NCBI GenBank assembly: GCA_958496175.1
Contig: OY292278.1
Span: 18,600,001 to 18,664,000 of the forward strand
DNA: 64,000 nucleotides
Direction of reading: 5' to 3'
Source: Sisyra terminalis
Taxonomy: Eukaryota > Arthropoda > Insecta > Neuroptera > Sisyridae
A program made the translations under genes and the position numbers. The notes under the pieces were generated by a model. The model did not search any database. It saw only the letters and a list, made by a program, of their open reading frames with translations, and was not told where the DNA came from. This document shows positions 35,936-50,900 of this stretch, in pieces (position 1 is the stretch's first letter; each line of letters starts with the position of its first letter).

Positions 35936-38900
35936 ATGGCAGGACTTTATCGTACAGTCTATGCATTCGCTCGGGAAATGCACCCAAAAACCGTCAAAAC
36001 CCCAATTGAATATGGAACAGCTGGATTTCGTGCCAGGTATTTACAATTGTTTAATCTTATCGTTAAATTTTTATCATTTCCAATTGGAAATTTGCTTAAA
36101 TCTGTAATTAGGTTGCCCCTGTTTCGAGGTTAGGTTTGCAATCTGAACTTTATAGAAGCTTATCTACCTTATCTTAAATAGTTTTATTAAAGTTTTTTTC
36201 AAATAATTTTCCGGAAGAAAATCATTCAAATTCGCCAATAAAAATTAAGGAAAAAATGAATGTTTTATCAATCAAATTCATTGACCAACATTATAAATTA
36301 CAGATGGAGAGAATATCAATAACTAATTGGGATATATAACAAAGGTTTTTAAGACTTTTAGGCTTATTTCAATTGCAAATTTTTTCATACTGATGAAATA
36401 AACATATTTCATCAACTAATTTAACAAACTATATTTGTTTTTCAACAAGTTTCTTTCATTATAATAATTTTATTTCAGTCTAAATATGTTTGCATACTTT
36501 ATGATCGTAGTATGAATAATGGGAAATTTGATAAAATTGATTATTTCTCAGAAAGTTCGCGAAATGCTCTTTATTATCAAATTTGTCATAAAAATTTATA
36601 TAGGAATTGTAATAGTTATCATTTTTCTTTACATATCAATGTTTTGTTAAAGCAATTAAAATCAAAAGAAAAAAATATTACTATTAATCTTCAATAAGCC
36701 TACTGGTGGTCGAGTGGTCTAGGTGACCGCTCCAAAACTGGTAGATAGTAAAACTTGAGTTCGATTCTTGTATCGAGCAAATTTTCAATATTTCTCGATT
36801 ACGGATTTTTATTAACTCTAAAGTCGCTCAAGACCTTAGTAGTTATACAGCGACGGTAAATAAAAATTAATAAAAAAAATTTCAATCTATAACTGAATGT
36901 TAATGAAAAAATTTAAAGAAAAATATTATTACAAAAAAAGGGTTGGTATTTTTAAATAGCTAAAGCAATTCTCCCCTTAATAATTTCACCCTATTCATAT
37001 TTTGAGTGCCATAAAGTATAGTACAGTTATATCTTTTTTTAAATATATATATAAAAGTACAGTCAAATTGAAGAACAAGTTTTTCTACTTATATGTGGTA
37101 TTTTTTTTTTGTGAATTTTAAATTAATAAACCTTTACATTCCAGTTATCTTTCTTTAGTTATAATCAAATAAATCTTACAGACATGCATTTTTTTTATTT
37201 TCATAAAAAATTTAAAAAAACAGTTTTTCTATAATAATCCTTGAATAGTTCTTACTTTTTAACACTAAATTGAAAGGAAATATAAAATCAAAATTTATAC
37301 TTTTTACAATATGATTGTGCTTTTTTGAATTGCTTAGGATATATTTTTCCTGTTTTTTCCCTAAAGACAGCTTATGTTTCCCGTGTGGGTGAACTCATGG
37401 TCGAATTTACAGACTTGGTTGTATAGACTACAGCTAACATGCTCCCCTCAACAAACATGCATTTTTTCGACTTTCATAAATAATTTAAAGAAAAAAAATT
37501 CTATAATAAACCTTTAAATTTTTTTACTAACACTAAATTGAAAGGCAATGTAAAATTTAAATGTCCTTTTTTAATTGTTTAGGACGTATTTCATTCCCCT
37601 AACGACAGCTTAAAATTCCCGTGCGGGTGAACTTATTTACAGACTTAGTTGTATAGGCTGTAGTTTAAAGGTTCCTTTCAAATTTAAATCACCTTTTTTG
37701 TGGGTCAATATTTTTTTTTAGAAAACCCCTGTAGGCCCTGCATTATTAAATCCACCCCTAATTGAAATCACCTGCGCTTTCTGTCCTTGATGAGATGTTT
37801 TAGATCGGGGTTGTTCATTCCCCTTTGTAAATGATCCAGGATTTGATTTTTCTTAGTCCTCTTGAGTCCTACAAAAACTGAAGTGGGTCCTTCTCCTTTG
37901 AAAATGTGGTTTAACCAGTTAGCTTTTGTTGCTATCCCTTGATCGACAATTTTTTTTTTAATAGTTCTACGATATTGATTTGATTCGTCCATTTGATTTT
38001 TTCTATTACTTTCCAGTAATACATTTCAAAATTCTTTAAATACTTCCTTTCACGTTTAAATTCCACGCAATGCAACAATCCGTTCATAGAATTTTAGCAA
38101 TTATTTATAAAATTTTGTTCCTTTATATAATTTCTAGTTTCCAATTTAATTATTTTCTTAATTTAATGTGAAAATCACTATTGTACGACCATAATTCCAC
38201 TAGTGATTGTATGTCTTCGGTGATGATGCTCTCCAAATATTGAAAAATAATTTACTCTTACACCAAATAGTTTTCAATAACTGAAAACTTTTCTTTTCAG
38301 TTACTCTATTACTGCATCCTAAAAGGACCATGGTGTCTCAGTAGTATTCCTTATTTTAAACAGACAAACTAATTGCGTCCCTATGTTGGAGGTACTAATC
38401 GCCACCTATTTCATATTCGCATTCAACGAACCCTTTTTAATTGGGCAAATAAAATAAGATTTTTTTTCAAACTCAAAATATATGTTTATATTTATATATA
38501 GGTCATATGAGCCGGAGGTATGTCTTGACCTCCGCCGAACCCTCGAGACTGACTCGCCGAACCCGCGAGACTGACTCACCGAACCCTTGGGGTTCGATCG
38601 AACCCAGGGTAAGAACCAATGTTTTAAAGTACTAGGATAATTCTGAGTTAGAAAGGAATAGCCAATTTGAAATTTACAAGGAGTTTCCTCTACCTAATCA
38701 CATTTCCTGAATTTGGCATTAATCCCAACAGTGGGAAGATGTGAATGACGTCATATCGTGGCGATTCAATCCGAAGATTTCCAATCCCGATCAGCGGTTT
38801 AAGGGATTTAAATTATAACTTTTTTATAAATAAGACGACAATTCAGGTTGTTGAAGATCGGTTTTTTATTTAATATTTTTATTATTCAATTAGCTACGTT

Positions 38901-41900
38901 TCGTTACGTATCGTAACTTCATCAGCCTGATAAAGTTACGATACGTAACGAAACGTAGCTAATTGAATAATAAAAATATTGAATTAAAAACCGATCTTAA
39001 ACAACCTGAATTTATTTATTTAAAAAAATTATTTAATAAAATAAAAGCTGAGATCTGAATTTTATCATCTATTTTTTATAAATGTTAATATAAGGGAATT
39101 TGCTTCTTCCAAAATGATACAATATTTCTTGAAAAATCATTGGAAATAGGAAATAATATACTATATTCGTCAGTAACATTCTTTTCTTGTTATGCTTAAT
39201 TTACAAATTTCAAGGAATAAATCTCAACTTTTTATATAAAATGTAGATTTTTAAAATCAGGTAAAATGATAAAAATAACATTTATAAACACTTGATCCAA
39301 CTCCACAAATTAAATGTGTCTTATTTCTTCTACGATGACAGTTTTATTTAGCTCTGGTTTTATTTTTAAAAAAAATTACCTCAAGATTTCGAAAAAAAAA
39401 TATCAGAAATTCCCTGCGGTATTTTGAAGTTAATTGTATGATAAATAAAGAACATAGTAATAGATCTGGTAACCAAGTTTAAAGCTATGATTTTTGATAA
39501 TTTATCGATTTTCAGAATATAATAATTGTTACCAATTTTACACATAGGTAGTCTGTAAATTGTTTTTGTAAAAATGAACGAATTAATTTTAAAATATGAC
39601 TAACGTATGAAAACTTTTAAAAATACCGTCTTCATTTTTCGTTAACATACCTAAAAGTTTATATTTGGAACAAACAAGTGAATCTTAATGGTGTGGGAAT
39701 TAGCTGAAATTCCTCAGCATTGAAAATGAACGGAAAACAAAAGTTCTGAAAATCATTATTTTTTTCAAGTAAAAAATAAATTATGTAGACGAGTCGATTT
39801 ATTATGATATCGAAATATTATTCTCACATACCAGGGAAACAATTATTTTACTACAGGAAAATGACCTTATATTGGATTGTACAGCAATAATATTTGGAAA
39901 GAATTCATAAGTTTTCTACTAGAGCAAAAATAAAACTATATTTTTATGCATTTTTATTAAAAGCATTAAGCAAAAAAAGCTGTAAATCTTTAAATGCGAT
40001 GTTGTAAACTTAAATTAAAAAAACACCGTTTTTCCGTTTTCCACCGAAGGGATTTATATTGTCAAAGATTTTTCTGTCTGTTAAAATTATTGAAAAATAT
40101 AATTAACTTTGCTGAAAAAACTACCATTTCATTTTTGTCTGTACCATCGTATTTTTAGACTAATATATGTTTTCCTCATTTTTTGCTAAATTTTCCCAGT
40201 AAATGCATACATACGAGTATGCCAATTTTTTTCGTTTTAGTAGAAACTTATACATATTTCCGACACATGTTGACTAGTTTTAAAGGTTTTTCAATTTTCA
40301 TAACAAAGTTTTCTTGTTAAATTGCAAATTTCTGAACCCTATACTTTTGTTATACATACATAGATGATAAAATTCAGATCTCAGCTTTTATTTTTTTAAA
40401 TAAGAAGACAATTAAGGTTGTTTAAGATCGTTTTTTTATTTAATATTTTTATTATTCAATTAGCTACGTTTCGTTACTTATCGTAACTTCATCAGGCTTC
40501 TTGATTCACAAAAATAAAATATTTTCAATTTAAATTCAATAAAAAAATTAATAATAAAAATTTTGTAATACCTTTGATTTTCATCGCTAATTTTGGTAAA
40601 TATGCAAACATACGTGAACTTTCTCTGTTGGTAATTATATTAAGCTTTTTTATCCTATTACATTTCTTTTTGAAAATTTTTGGATTTTTAATAGTTTTAA
40701 AGCATCATAAACTTATAAGTCCCATTAAGCCAGAAAATTGGACTTTTTCTTGTTCTTAAAAGTATATGAAAAATATTATTTAGGATTAATACAAATTCTC
40801 AGAGGACTAAGATCAAAAATAAGCAGTTAAAAGTTGATTTTTACTCGCAACGTTTCGGCCCCTTTATTGAGCCTTCCTCAGGCATTCATAAACAATCGTT
40901 TTAACTTTATTAATAATAATCCATATCATGTTTCATTTTTAGAGATACGGTACAGTAGATAAAATCAATAATAAAACTTCCGAGAAACATAAAATTTCAA
41001 TAAAAAAATAAATAAAGAACCAATAAAACATAATTCAAAATTAGTTAAAAATGACACTATTTTAACTAATTTTAATTATTTTTTTTTTAAATTTTATGTA
41101 TCTTAGAAGTTTTATTATTAATTGTATCAACTGTAGCGTATCTATAAAAATGAATCATGACAAGATTTATTGTTAACAAAGTTAAAGCGATTGTTTATGA
41201 ATGCCTGAGGAAGGCTCAATAAAGGAGCCGAAACGTCGCGAGTAAAAATCAAGTTTTAACTGCTTACTTTTGATTATAGTCCTCTGAGAATTTGTATTAA
41301 TCTGATATCACCAAGGATCTGAAATTTTACCATAATTATGTAGGATGACGAAAAACAAAAATTGTGAAATTTTGGGCTTTCAATATTGATATTATTAAGT
41401 TTATCATCACAATTTTTGATTTTTCGATTCAAAACGTTTTTTTCCCCAGAAACTTTTGAACTATCAAACTAAAAGTCTTAAAAAATATCAAATTGTAAGT
41501 TTTTCTTAGAATAATCGTTTTTTTTTTTTTATAATCAAGTCTTAAACATTGATCTGTTTTTACGATTTGATTTTTTTTTCTTTAGAATTGTGTTACTAAT
41601 GAACAAATTGATATTGAAAAAAAAATATTTTTAAAGGAAATTTAATGCTCTACAAAAAAGGTCTCGTAGCATTTTTCGATAAATACACTTCATTCAAAGT
41701 TGTTCAAGATCAAAGTTGAATAATAAACCATGAATAACTTTGAATGAAGTGTATTTATCAAAAAATGCTACGAGACCTTTTTTGTAGAGCAATAAATTTC
41801 TTTTATGAATATATTTAAAAAAACTTTGAATATCAATTTATTCATTAATAACAAAATTCTAAAGAAAAAAAAAACAAATCGTAAAAACAGATCAATGTTT

Positions 41901-44900
41901 AAGACTTGATTATGCAAAAAACGATTAGTCTGAGAAAAACTTACAATTTGCTCTTTTTTGTAGAACATTCAATTTCCTCTAAGAATATATGTTGTTTAAG
42001 ACTTGATAGTTCAAAAGTTTATGGAAAAAAATCACTTTGAATCAAAAAATCAAAAATTACGATGATAAACTTGATAATATAAATATTGAAAGCTCAAAAT
42101 TTCAGAATATTTTTTTATCTTCCTGAATAATAATTTTTCATAGGAAGCTAAGTATATCTTTAAAAAAAATAATCAATTTTTTGACGCTGCCTAATATATA
42201 CATACACAAATTTTTCCACATTGGCAGAAAAAAGATTTTAAACTTGTCGGTTAAAATTACCAAAGGGTTTTCTTAAGAACTTATATATTGAAAACCTCTA
42301 ACTTCCGTATTTTTTGTCGCACTTTTTGTGGTTTTTGGTTAGTCTAAGCTTTATTTGGCTGGGGGTTTTCCGCTTTAGCAAAAAAAATAATTTTTAAATG
42401 AATCTAGACTAACTTATTTCAATGGTCTTTCCATTTTGCTAATGTTTTATTCAAGTCTTAATTTCTTGAATCAATGGAGCAAAAGTTTCTTAAGAATTTT
42501 GCTCGAATTTCCCAAATATTTCATTTCCCAATATATATATATATATATATATACATATATATAATATATATATATATATATGTATACATATATAATATAA
42601 ATATATATACATATAAATAGTTTTAACTGGATTAAAAATCAAAAACCACCCCTAAAGATGAAATCAAATCAAGAATAGGCCTTGGTGCAAAAAAAATAAC
42701 TTATAGATAAAATTATGACTGTACTACTATTAATAAAAAAAAAATTCTGATCAAGAAAAATGTTAATTATACATAAATATTTTTCTCTTGTTATGAGAAA
42801 GTATGATCAAATAAAAAAATCCTATTAATAAGAAAATGATTTTTCGTCTTATCAAAGAAGCAGAATGACTAATTTCGTAAGCGATTGTCTGATTTTTTTT
42901 ATTTAACTATTCATAATTATATATACTTATAAACAATTGGATTATATTATATTTTATTTCTATAATCTTTTAAACTTTCTCATTATCAGAATCTTTGTAG
43001 TTTTATCTACACGGGTGTTGCTTAATAAAAAACCACATGAGCAATTTTTAAGATTCAAATCTACTTATGAATCATAGTTTTCTATTGAAACTATAAAGCA
43101 TATAAATTTCTGTAAATTTCATTCTATTATATTATACATACATCTGGTTAGATATAAAAAGAAATTATTAATTTGAATAATCGGAAATATTGTCATAAGA
43201 ATTCTGTTGGAAGAATTTATTACAAATTGAACCATTACATTGTTTTAATTAATAGTAATTAGATTTACAGAAGAATCTTATACAAATAATGTCTTAGGTG
43301 TTTTTTTATTATTTTTATTATAACGCTTTATTAATGAACTGCACCAATAAAAGTGCGATTTTCATAATGTTTACAATATTAAATAATAGTCAACTTTAAA
43401 CATACAAATAAAGGCAATATTGAAAACAAGAAATACCTAAAGTAATTAGTACATAATTATTTGCATATTTTTGAAATGCACCAAAGAGGTCAACCTTGAA
43501 AAATTAATTATTCAAACAGATCAGTTTATATTAGAATTTCAAGTCGGAAGTATCAATCGCCATACAAGCAACCATGAAAACTGATTTACCTTTTTTCTTG
43601 TTTTATTCACCTTCGGATAATTTCTTTTTATGATACTACGTAAGAAAATTACATTTTTCTTTGTTTATGTACGTAGATTTGTTTTTTTTTCTTTTGTTCT
43701 ATAGTTTTAAGTGTAATCTACGAAACATAATTACATATGTGACGTAGGATGACAAAGGCTATCACATCATTTAGAATTTGATTTCCGAAAGAAAATTATG
43801 TTTTTCCGTTTTACTTCAGCATAGTTTTTTCTTTCATGTTTATAATTGTCTAAACAAATGCAAGTTTTCAGTGCTTGTAAAATAGATTCATAGCAATTCT
43901 TGTCATTTAATAAAGTATCCTTCCCTCAAAGTTATTATTATTTTTCCCCCAGTTTCATGTTCAATACTTCTGTGATCTGTCTTTTTGAAGACTCTTTTTT
44001 GCAATGCTTTCGTGAATGTAGTTGTTGCAATTGTTCTCCACTTTGAAGGAATTACCCCCTTGTACCTCAAAAGTTATTTTTCAAATACAGTAAGATCCCG
44101 TTTTCCGCGGAGGATACTTCCCAATAAGTTCCAGCGCTAAACGAAACAGCGTTAAACTAGGCAACTTCATACGTACATAAATATGTGATTAGCATCAGTG
44201 AAAACTTTTTTTTTGTTTCATTTATTTTGTAACATTTGTTGTTATATCCTTCTGAATACATCGACTATTGAATTATTTATTCCTAATATGGAATTGTATT
44301 CATAAAACATTCATGAAGATAAAAAAAGTTCGAATAAGGATCTAATGATTACGACAAAGAAGTGTCTTCTTTATTTTATATTCTTAATTTTTAATTTTCT
44401 AGTGGATACTGGATACCATCTAAGGTTGTCTGTCTTTTCCTATTTCGTTCAGCAAGTAGTTGTCGATAACAAGATACCGCATCATTGATCTTGCCTTTGA
44501 ACTTCTATAAAAATTTAAATTCTTTTGTTCAAATTGATCCATAATTTCCATTATAGTAGATATTTTTTTTTTTTGAAAATCCGTCGAAAGTTCCCTTTGC
44601 TTTCTCGTCTTCAGAAACACTAACTTCGTCATCTTCGTGTACTTGTTCTCAACAAGGTACGAAATAAATTATAAGCAATTCTATTTAAAGATAATCATTT
44701 TTTTGTCTATCAAAGATAGTGGACTTTAGAAATAAGGAAAATTTCTTCGGTTTGAAAGTGGTTAGGTTGTATTGATTTAATCATCAAAGAAAAAGGGATA
44801 ATTTTTTGTTAATTTATAATATTAGTTTTGATATCCATAAAATACAACTTGGCAGAATATTATTGTTAAATTTGTATGTAATTCCCTTGGCAATGTAGGC

Positions 44901-47900
44901 AATTATTATTACAATATTATCAACAATTTCATCGATACAATCGGTACAATTTCATCGATTTGATAGAAAAAAAAACAACTCCTTATTCACAAGTATCTAA
45001 ACTTTTCGAACTCGTTAAGTAGTTTATAATTTTTACAGCAATAAAAATTCAATAGTAATAACAAAGGAAATAGAACCTTTGTATGTACTTAACAATGGTT
45101 CCAATATTAAAATTTAATAAAAGTAATATCATTTGATCTAATTGCCCAATTTCAATGATATAAATAATAAAAGTTTTTGTCTTTGAAGGATAATATCTGT
45201 GAAAATTAAGTTTTTAAGGTTGGTATTTTCACATCTAGATAGTGACATTGTTCTTTAAGATAATATTTTATACGGAGGATTAAGAAAACATACGTATTTT
45301 CACCTAAGAATCGTGATTTGTGTAGGATAAATATGTATGTAATATTGCTGGCCGAGTGGTCACGGTGGCCATCCCAAAATTTGATATTTCTGGATTTACC
45401 GATTTTCTTTAACCCTAGAGTTGCTAAAAACCTTGGTAATTATAAAGCGACGAAAAATAATAAAACAAATATGTAAGATTCATATAACAGTTTTTTTTTC
45501 TATTTGTATTTTCACTTATGGATAGATAGACCATATCTTTAAGATAGGTAATTGACAGATAACATTTTATCTGTTAGATAAATCCTACACATATCACTAT
45601 TCTTAGATAAAAATACTTTTCCGGATAAAATTTAATCTGAAAGATAAATGTCACTATCTCGATGTAAAAATACCGGCCCGAAATTGTTAAAATATTCAGT
45701 ATGCCCTACGGTATTAAATTTCTAAGAAATAAATAAAAATTTATTACCTTCACGTCTTTTTTCTTCCCCATTTTTATAAATCCTAATTTTTGGAGACTCA
45801 AAAGGCTTTCGATTTTATTTTATGTATAGATATAACAGTATATAGCATATATTAACAATAAATTTCTGAATCACTTCTTAGTTATCATTCTTGTAATATT
45901 GAGTATAAATATAATATCTTATTATTAAATTATCCGGAAAATTCGTGCCGATTTTGATTGAAAATCAAAACTAATCACATTTAAAGTTTAGTATATATTT
46001 ATTATTTTATATAAGCCATTCTGTGGCATTCTAAAATCTTTTCCATCTTTCAGGTAACTTAAGGTCTTCCCAGAACTTCTCAAGTTCTTCAACGGAAAAT
46101 TAAGGTCACTTGTCTTTATGCCACCTTATGAAAATTGGCACTAACTTTCCTGACAATCTTAAATTAAGTAGTGTAAACTGAAGATAAAGTAAATATGTAT
46201 ACCTAATTCTTTCAACTGAAAACTTCCCAATTAAAAATAAAATAATCCCAATTAGTTCCTAACATTAATTATAATTGAAATCCGTGTTGTATGTAGAAAA
46301 AAAAAACTTCTTATTTTTCTAAAATTATAATAATTATCTTAATTCATGAATTTCTTGAAACAATACAGAAATTGTATTGAAATATGGCACTAAATATTAT
46401 TCTTTTGCATTATAATTCAAATATATTTTTCAAAATAGCGATAAAAGAGTACATAAAATGTGGTCACACTTTAATTTTTTTCAAAAAAATAAAAATATCG
46501 GTTGGAATGTCTGTTTCAGTAAGGTGCTTTTTTGTGATATAATTGAAAACAGATTTTACTTATTTTGAGTGTTAAATATGTTTGATGTATGGGTAACGTA
46601 AAAATACAACATACAAATTACATTCCAATGTAAAATTTGGCAAGTGCAAGTACCTATGACGTATCATATATGCTTTTAGTTCATTGAAAATTTAAAACTG
46701 TTTAACTAATACTTCACAGTAAAATGACTAATATAAGATTCACTTTTAATATTTAAGCAAAACTTAAGTACAGAAACAGTGGGTTAGGTGCAAATATACG
46801 AAAAAGTAAAATTTATAAATCTATTTATCAATTATTTTTCCAAAATTATTACTTAATAGTATCGATAGTTACGATATCGATGTAATAATTGATTAAAAAC
46901 ATGATGTTACTTTATTAGCGTGCTATAAGCGAAAATGAAAATTGTACAGGAAAATACAAAAAATGTATACATTCCAATGATTCTTACTTTCTACCATTTG
47001 CTTTCATTACATTTTTTCCTACAATAATTTATCTTTTTTTTTTTCAGAGGCTCAGATTTAAATTATGTCTTATTTCGTATGGGATTATTGGCTGTTTTAC
47101 GTGCCCGTTACAAAAAAGGTAAGAAGAAAAACTCCCAAACCATTAGTGCGGATGTTTCACTTCCGTCTTATCTTTACTACAAACAACCAGCCATGACCTT
47201 TTAAGGTCATTTTTTTTTTATTGTTTCTCAGTAAAACTGAAATAAATGTTAACGAATAAAATAAATATTTGTTTCAGCAACAATCGGATTGATGATAACA
47301 GCGTCTCATAACCCCGAACCCGATAATGGCGTGAAATTGGTCGATCCGGACGGTGAAATGTTAGAGCAAAGTTGGGAGATTTTAGCTACAAAATTAGCAA
47401 ATGTTACGTAAGTGTCTTTAGGAGAAACAATCAAAAAGGGTTTTTATGGCTTTTCATTGTATATGTGGTAAAATTTCGGTTTTACGAATATATCAATCAA
47501 AGACTAGCGTCTTGATCAGGAGCAAATTAGGAAAACTTAATACTGGCATGATTGACAATAACTTTTCTTATTAATTCACGATCGACTTCAAAAATGGGTT
47601 AAATTAAAACAAATACAAATTTGAAAAGAGAATGAGTAGAAAGAAGTATTAGAAGCACTGTTTAAGAATCAGTAATATCCGTTGAAGAATAAATTTGTGT
47701 TTAATTTTAAATTCAAGATTAATTTTCTGCTAAATTTTCAGTAAACATTTTCAATTGAAGTTCAAATCTTTTAATTGAAAATGTGTACTAATTTACCTAA
47801 CAAATTATTTAAAATGCCTGCGATCGATTGTCGACCTGTTCGTGATCGACCGTTTGCCTACCGCTGTTTTAGATCATGACAAAATGTTATATTGCAAAAT

Positions 47901-50900
47901 GTTTTATGTTTATATGCCTTTTCTTTTTTTACATGATAAATCCAAAATAGAAAGTAGGAGAAAAGTTCCCTTAGATCGATTGATATTTTATTGTATTCCT
48001 TTTGTCAATAAAAATAGCAAAACGTGATTTTAAGGTGAAACGATCCACTCTTCAAGGGGGTACATGGGTTTCACGGTTTCGAAGAATCGTTTTTTATTGT
48101 CTCATTAATTTTTACAGCATTTTTAAAATATTTTCCTTAATTTTCAAGTTGATCCGAGTAATAATTTCAGAGATACAGCCTTGGAAATATATCAATGTAG
48201 CTGTTCGTCTATTTTCGCGTTTTTCTCGAAACTATGTTTTCAAAGTCGGTTGTCAAGATTTCCCGAGAACTACTCAACCGATTTTGATAAAATTTTACGC
48301 AGGTCTTTGAGATACAATTCACAAGGACTTGGACGAAGGATTTTTGTTGTTTTTTTTTTTACAGTTACAGTTATTTAAAAAACAAAAAATGTATAGTAAA
48401 TTTCACCAAAATTTGCATATTTTTGTAAAAAGGTTTACCAAAAATCCAATTATCACTTGTTTTTCCTTCGTCTAAGTTCTAGTTTAGGGTCTTATCTAAA
48501 ACACGTATTTTTTTCACTTTGGATGATCCTATCAATAGTTCTGCTGTCAATGCGAACACACCTTTTTTCCGGAGAATCATCGGAAATAACACCGCATTGG
48601 CGAAATTTTAAACATTTTTCTACGAAAATTTCAGAAATTCTTTATCAAATGTGTATCTTTAAGAAAGTAAAAGTTTAAATAAAATAATTCCTGTTTTATA
48701 TGGAAAAAATTGATGAAAATTGGCCGTTTTTCCTCCGATTACACCCATATAACTCCTTAAGTCTATCTTCACTAATCGGGTTGAATTTCTTTAAACCTTA
48801 ACTGGTTATAGCCAATCGAAAATCCAGAACAATTTGAACTAGCAATCTTAGGAAAATTAGTCAAAACTAAGTTACGGGAACCTTTGGAAAACCCAGTTTG
48901 AAATTTTCCTAAAACGAGTGGCGTATCAAGATTTCGAGCTTATTTCAAGCAATTCGACGATAATTCAAAATATACTGTAATACATTTTTCAATCATCGAA
49001 AAATTGAAATAAATGTTTTGTTCGAAAAATCATAAATAACGTTTTTTTTAACTAGCGGATGTGCTCAATTTAAGAGGGTTCTCCCGTGTGATATGTTTAT
49101 AAAGTCGATTTTTTTTACATAAATTACTTCCTTAACATGTCTTGATTATGGAGGTAGAGGGATTTTTTTTTTTAAATTTATAGTCATTTGAATGATACAG
49201 TCATTACAAAGATACCAAAGTAGTTATAATATTAATCCTACTTGAAACTTTAAACGTGGATTTCCCTAACTACGTTTTTCTAACTTGTTTCCATGATACC
49301 TCGAAAACGGTTATACCGACGGACTTCTAATTTATAGGGTAGATTAAGCACATGTAGATACTTGGAATGATCTAAAATCGGTGAATAATTCTATCGAATG
49401 TTTCAATTTTTTTCTATTATAAAAACATAGAAAAAAACCATTAAATTGCAACTTTGTCTTCAGAAATCTTCCAAAAATTCAATTTTCCTTATTTTCAATT
49501 GATTCTAGTTCATTCCGGTCTTTTAAACTTGTAGATGAACTTGTAGATTAAAACGTCGGTTTTTTTTTACTTGAGATTAGACAATAATCACCCAAAATCG
49601 TAAAGACAGAAGGAAGTTCATTTTTTCGGAACGGGTGTTTTTGGAGCCTTATAACTCTCATTTTACAGGAGATTTTAGGCTAAAAAATTATATAAATACA
49701 CTTTAAATAAATATATAAAATGATATATAAATATATACAAATGATGAAAAACTCCTTAAAAAGCAGGCCATCACACGGGAGAAACCCTTTAAACTTCATT
49801 GTAGAAAACTCGATTAAGATTTACCGAACTCAATTGAGTTTATCAAAAATTGTGATGAAACATATATTAAAATGCACAAAAATTATATAGATTCTTGGTA
49901 GTAAATCTCAGTTTCTAAAAATTTAAACTTTTTAACAGAAAAGTGAAACCTGTTACCATAATTGAACTGACGAAATAAGTAACTGATGAGTGTAAAATAA
50001 GAAAACAAAAATAATCTTAATAACTAATATTACCAATGATGCTTAATTATTTAAGTCGGCACCAAGAAATAATTAAGATATTTAAAAAAATGTTGAGTAT
50101 TCTCAATTTCTTTCTCAATTTTCATCATTCTGTACTTCAAGTAATTGAATTATTTGCTTCATTTTTGGGTCTCCGCTTAAAATTTATTAGTTTTATTGAT
50201 TTGAAACTTGGGTGCTTTATTATCAAAATAAAAAATAATTTTTAGTTAAAAAGTTTTTCTATTTTGTTCTTAATTTAATTCACAAATGAATCGACCATAA
50301 TGAAAATTTAGCAACAGAACAGAAAATTATACGATGTCAGAATTGAATTAATAATAAAATCGTGAAGTGAATTATAAACAAAATAGAAAATGAAACTTTA
50401 CCAGATAGTTCAAAAGTGTCAGTGTCATTTTTTGATTAAAAAAGTTTCAGCAGAAAAAAGAAATATTTCTTAGATATATATGAAATGTTATATCGTCATA
50501 AATCGTTATATCGTCGGCCTGCTAAATCCATTTTTAATCACTTTTTTTTTAGTTTTTTGTTCCATTTGGTAGGGAATACATAATTCTATCGAGTGATAAA
50601 CTAATAAATCAATTTGCAAATAAAAATTTCAAAATATAACATGAAACGAAAATCTGTTTTATGTACTAACTTATGTAGCCTGTATTCCCTTTTTTCGTTC
50701 TCCTATAAAATTTGTTATAATGGACTTAGCAGGTTAACACTTTTGGCTGATAATATCTTAAATTCCAAAAGAAAATATTTTTTCTAAATGTTGTTTTTTA
50801 TTGTTTAGAGATGACAAACTAGAAGAAGCAATAGCCAATATAGTGGACGCATATAGTATTGATATGAATCTACATGCCAGCGTTTACCTCGGAAAAGACA

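Noticed and set aside
47488..47525. Hammerhead-like CTGATCAAGACGCTAGTCTT motif on the minus strand
   Set aside because: The GAAAC half of the core is missing (GATTG instead).
48002..48310. 102-codon frame in PGM3 intron 3
   Set aside because: Biased Phe/Ile/Arg composition, overlaps another frame, no family recognised.
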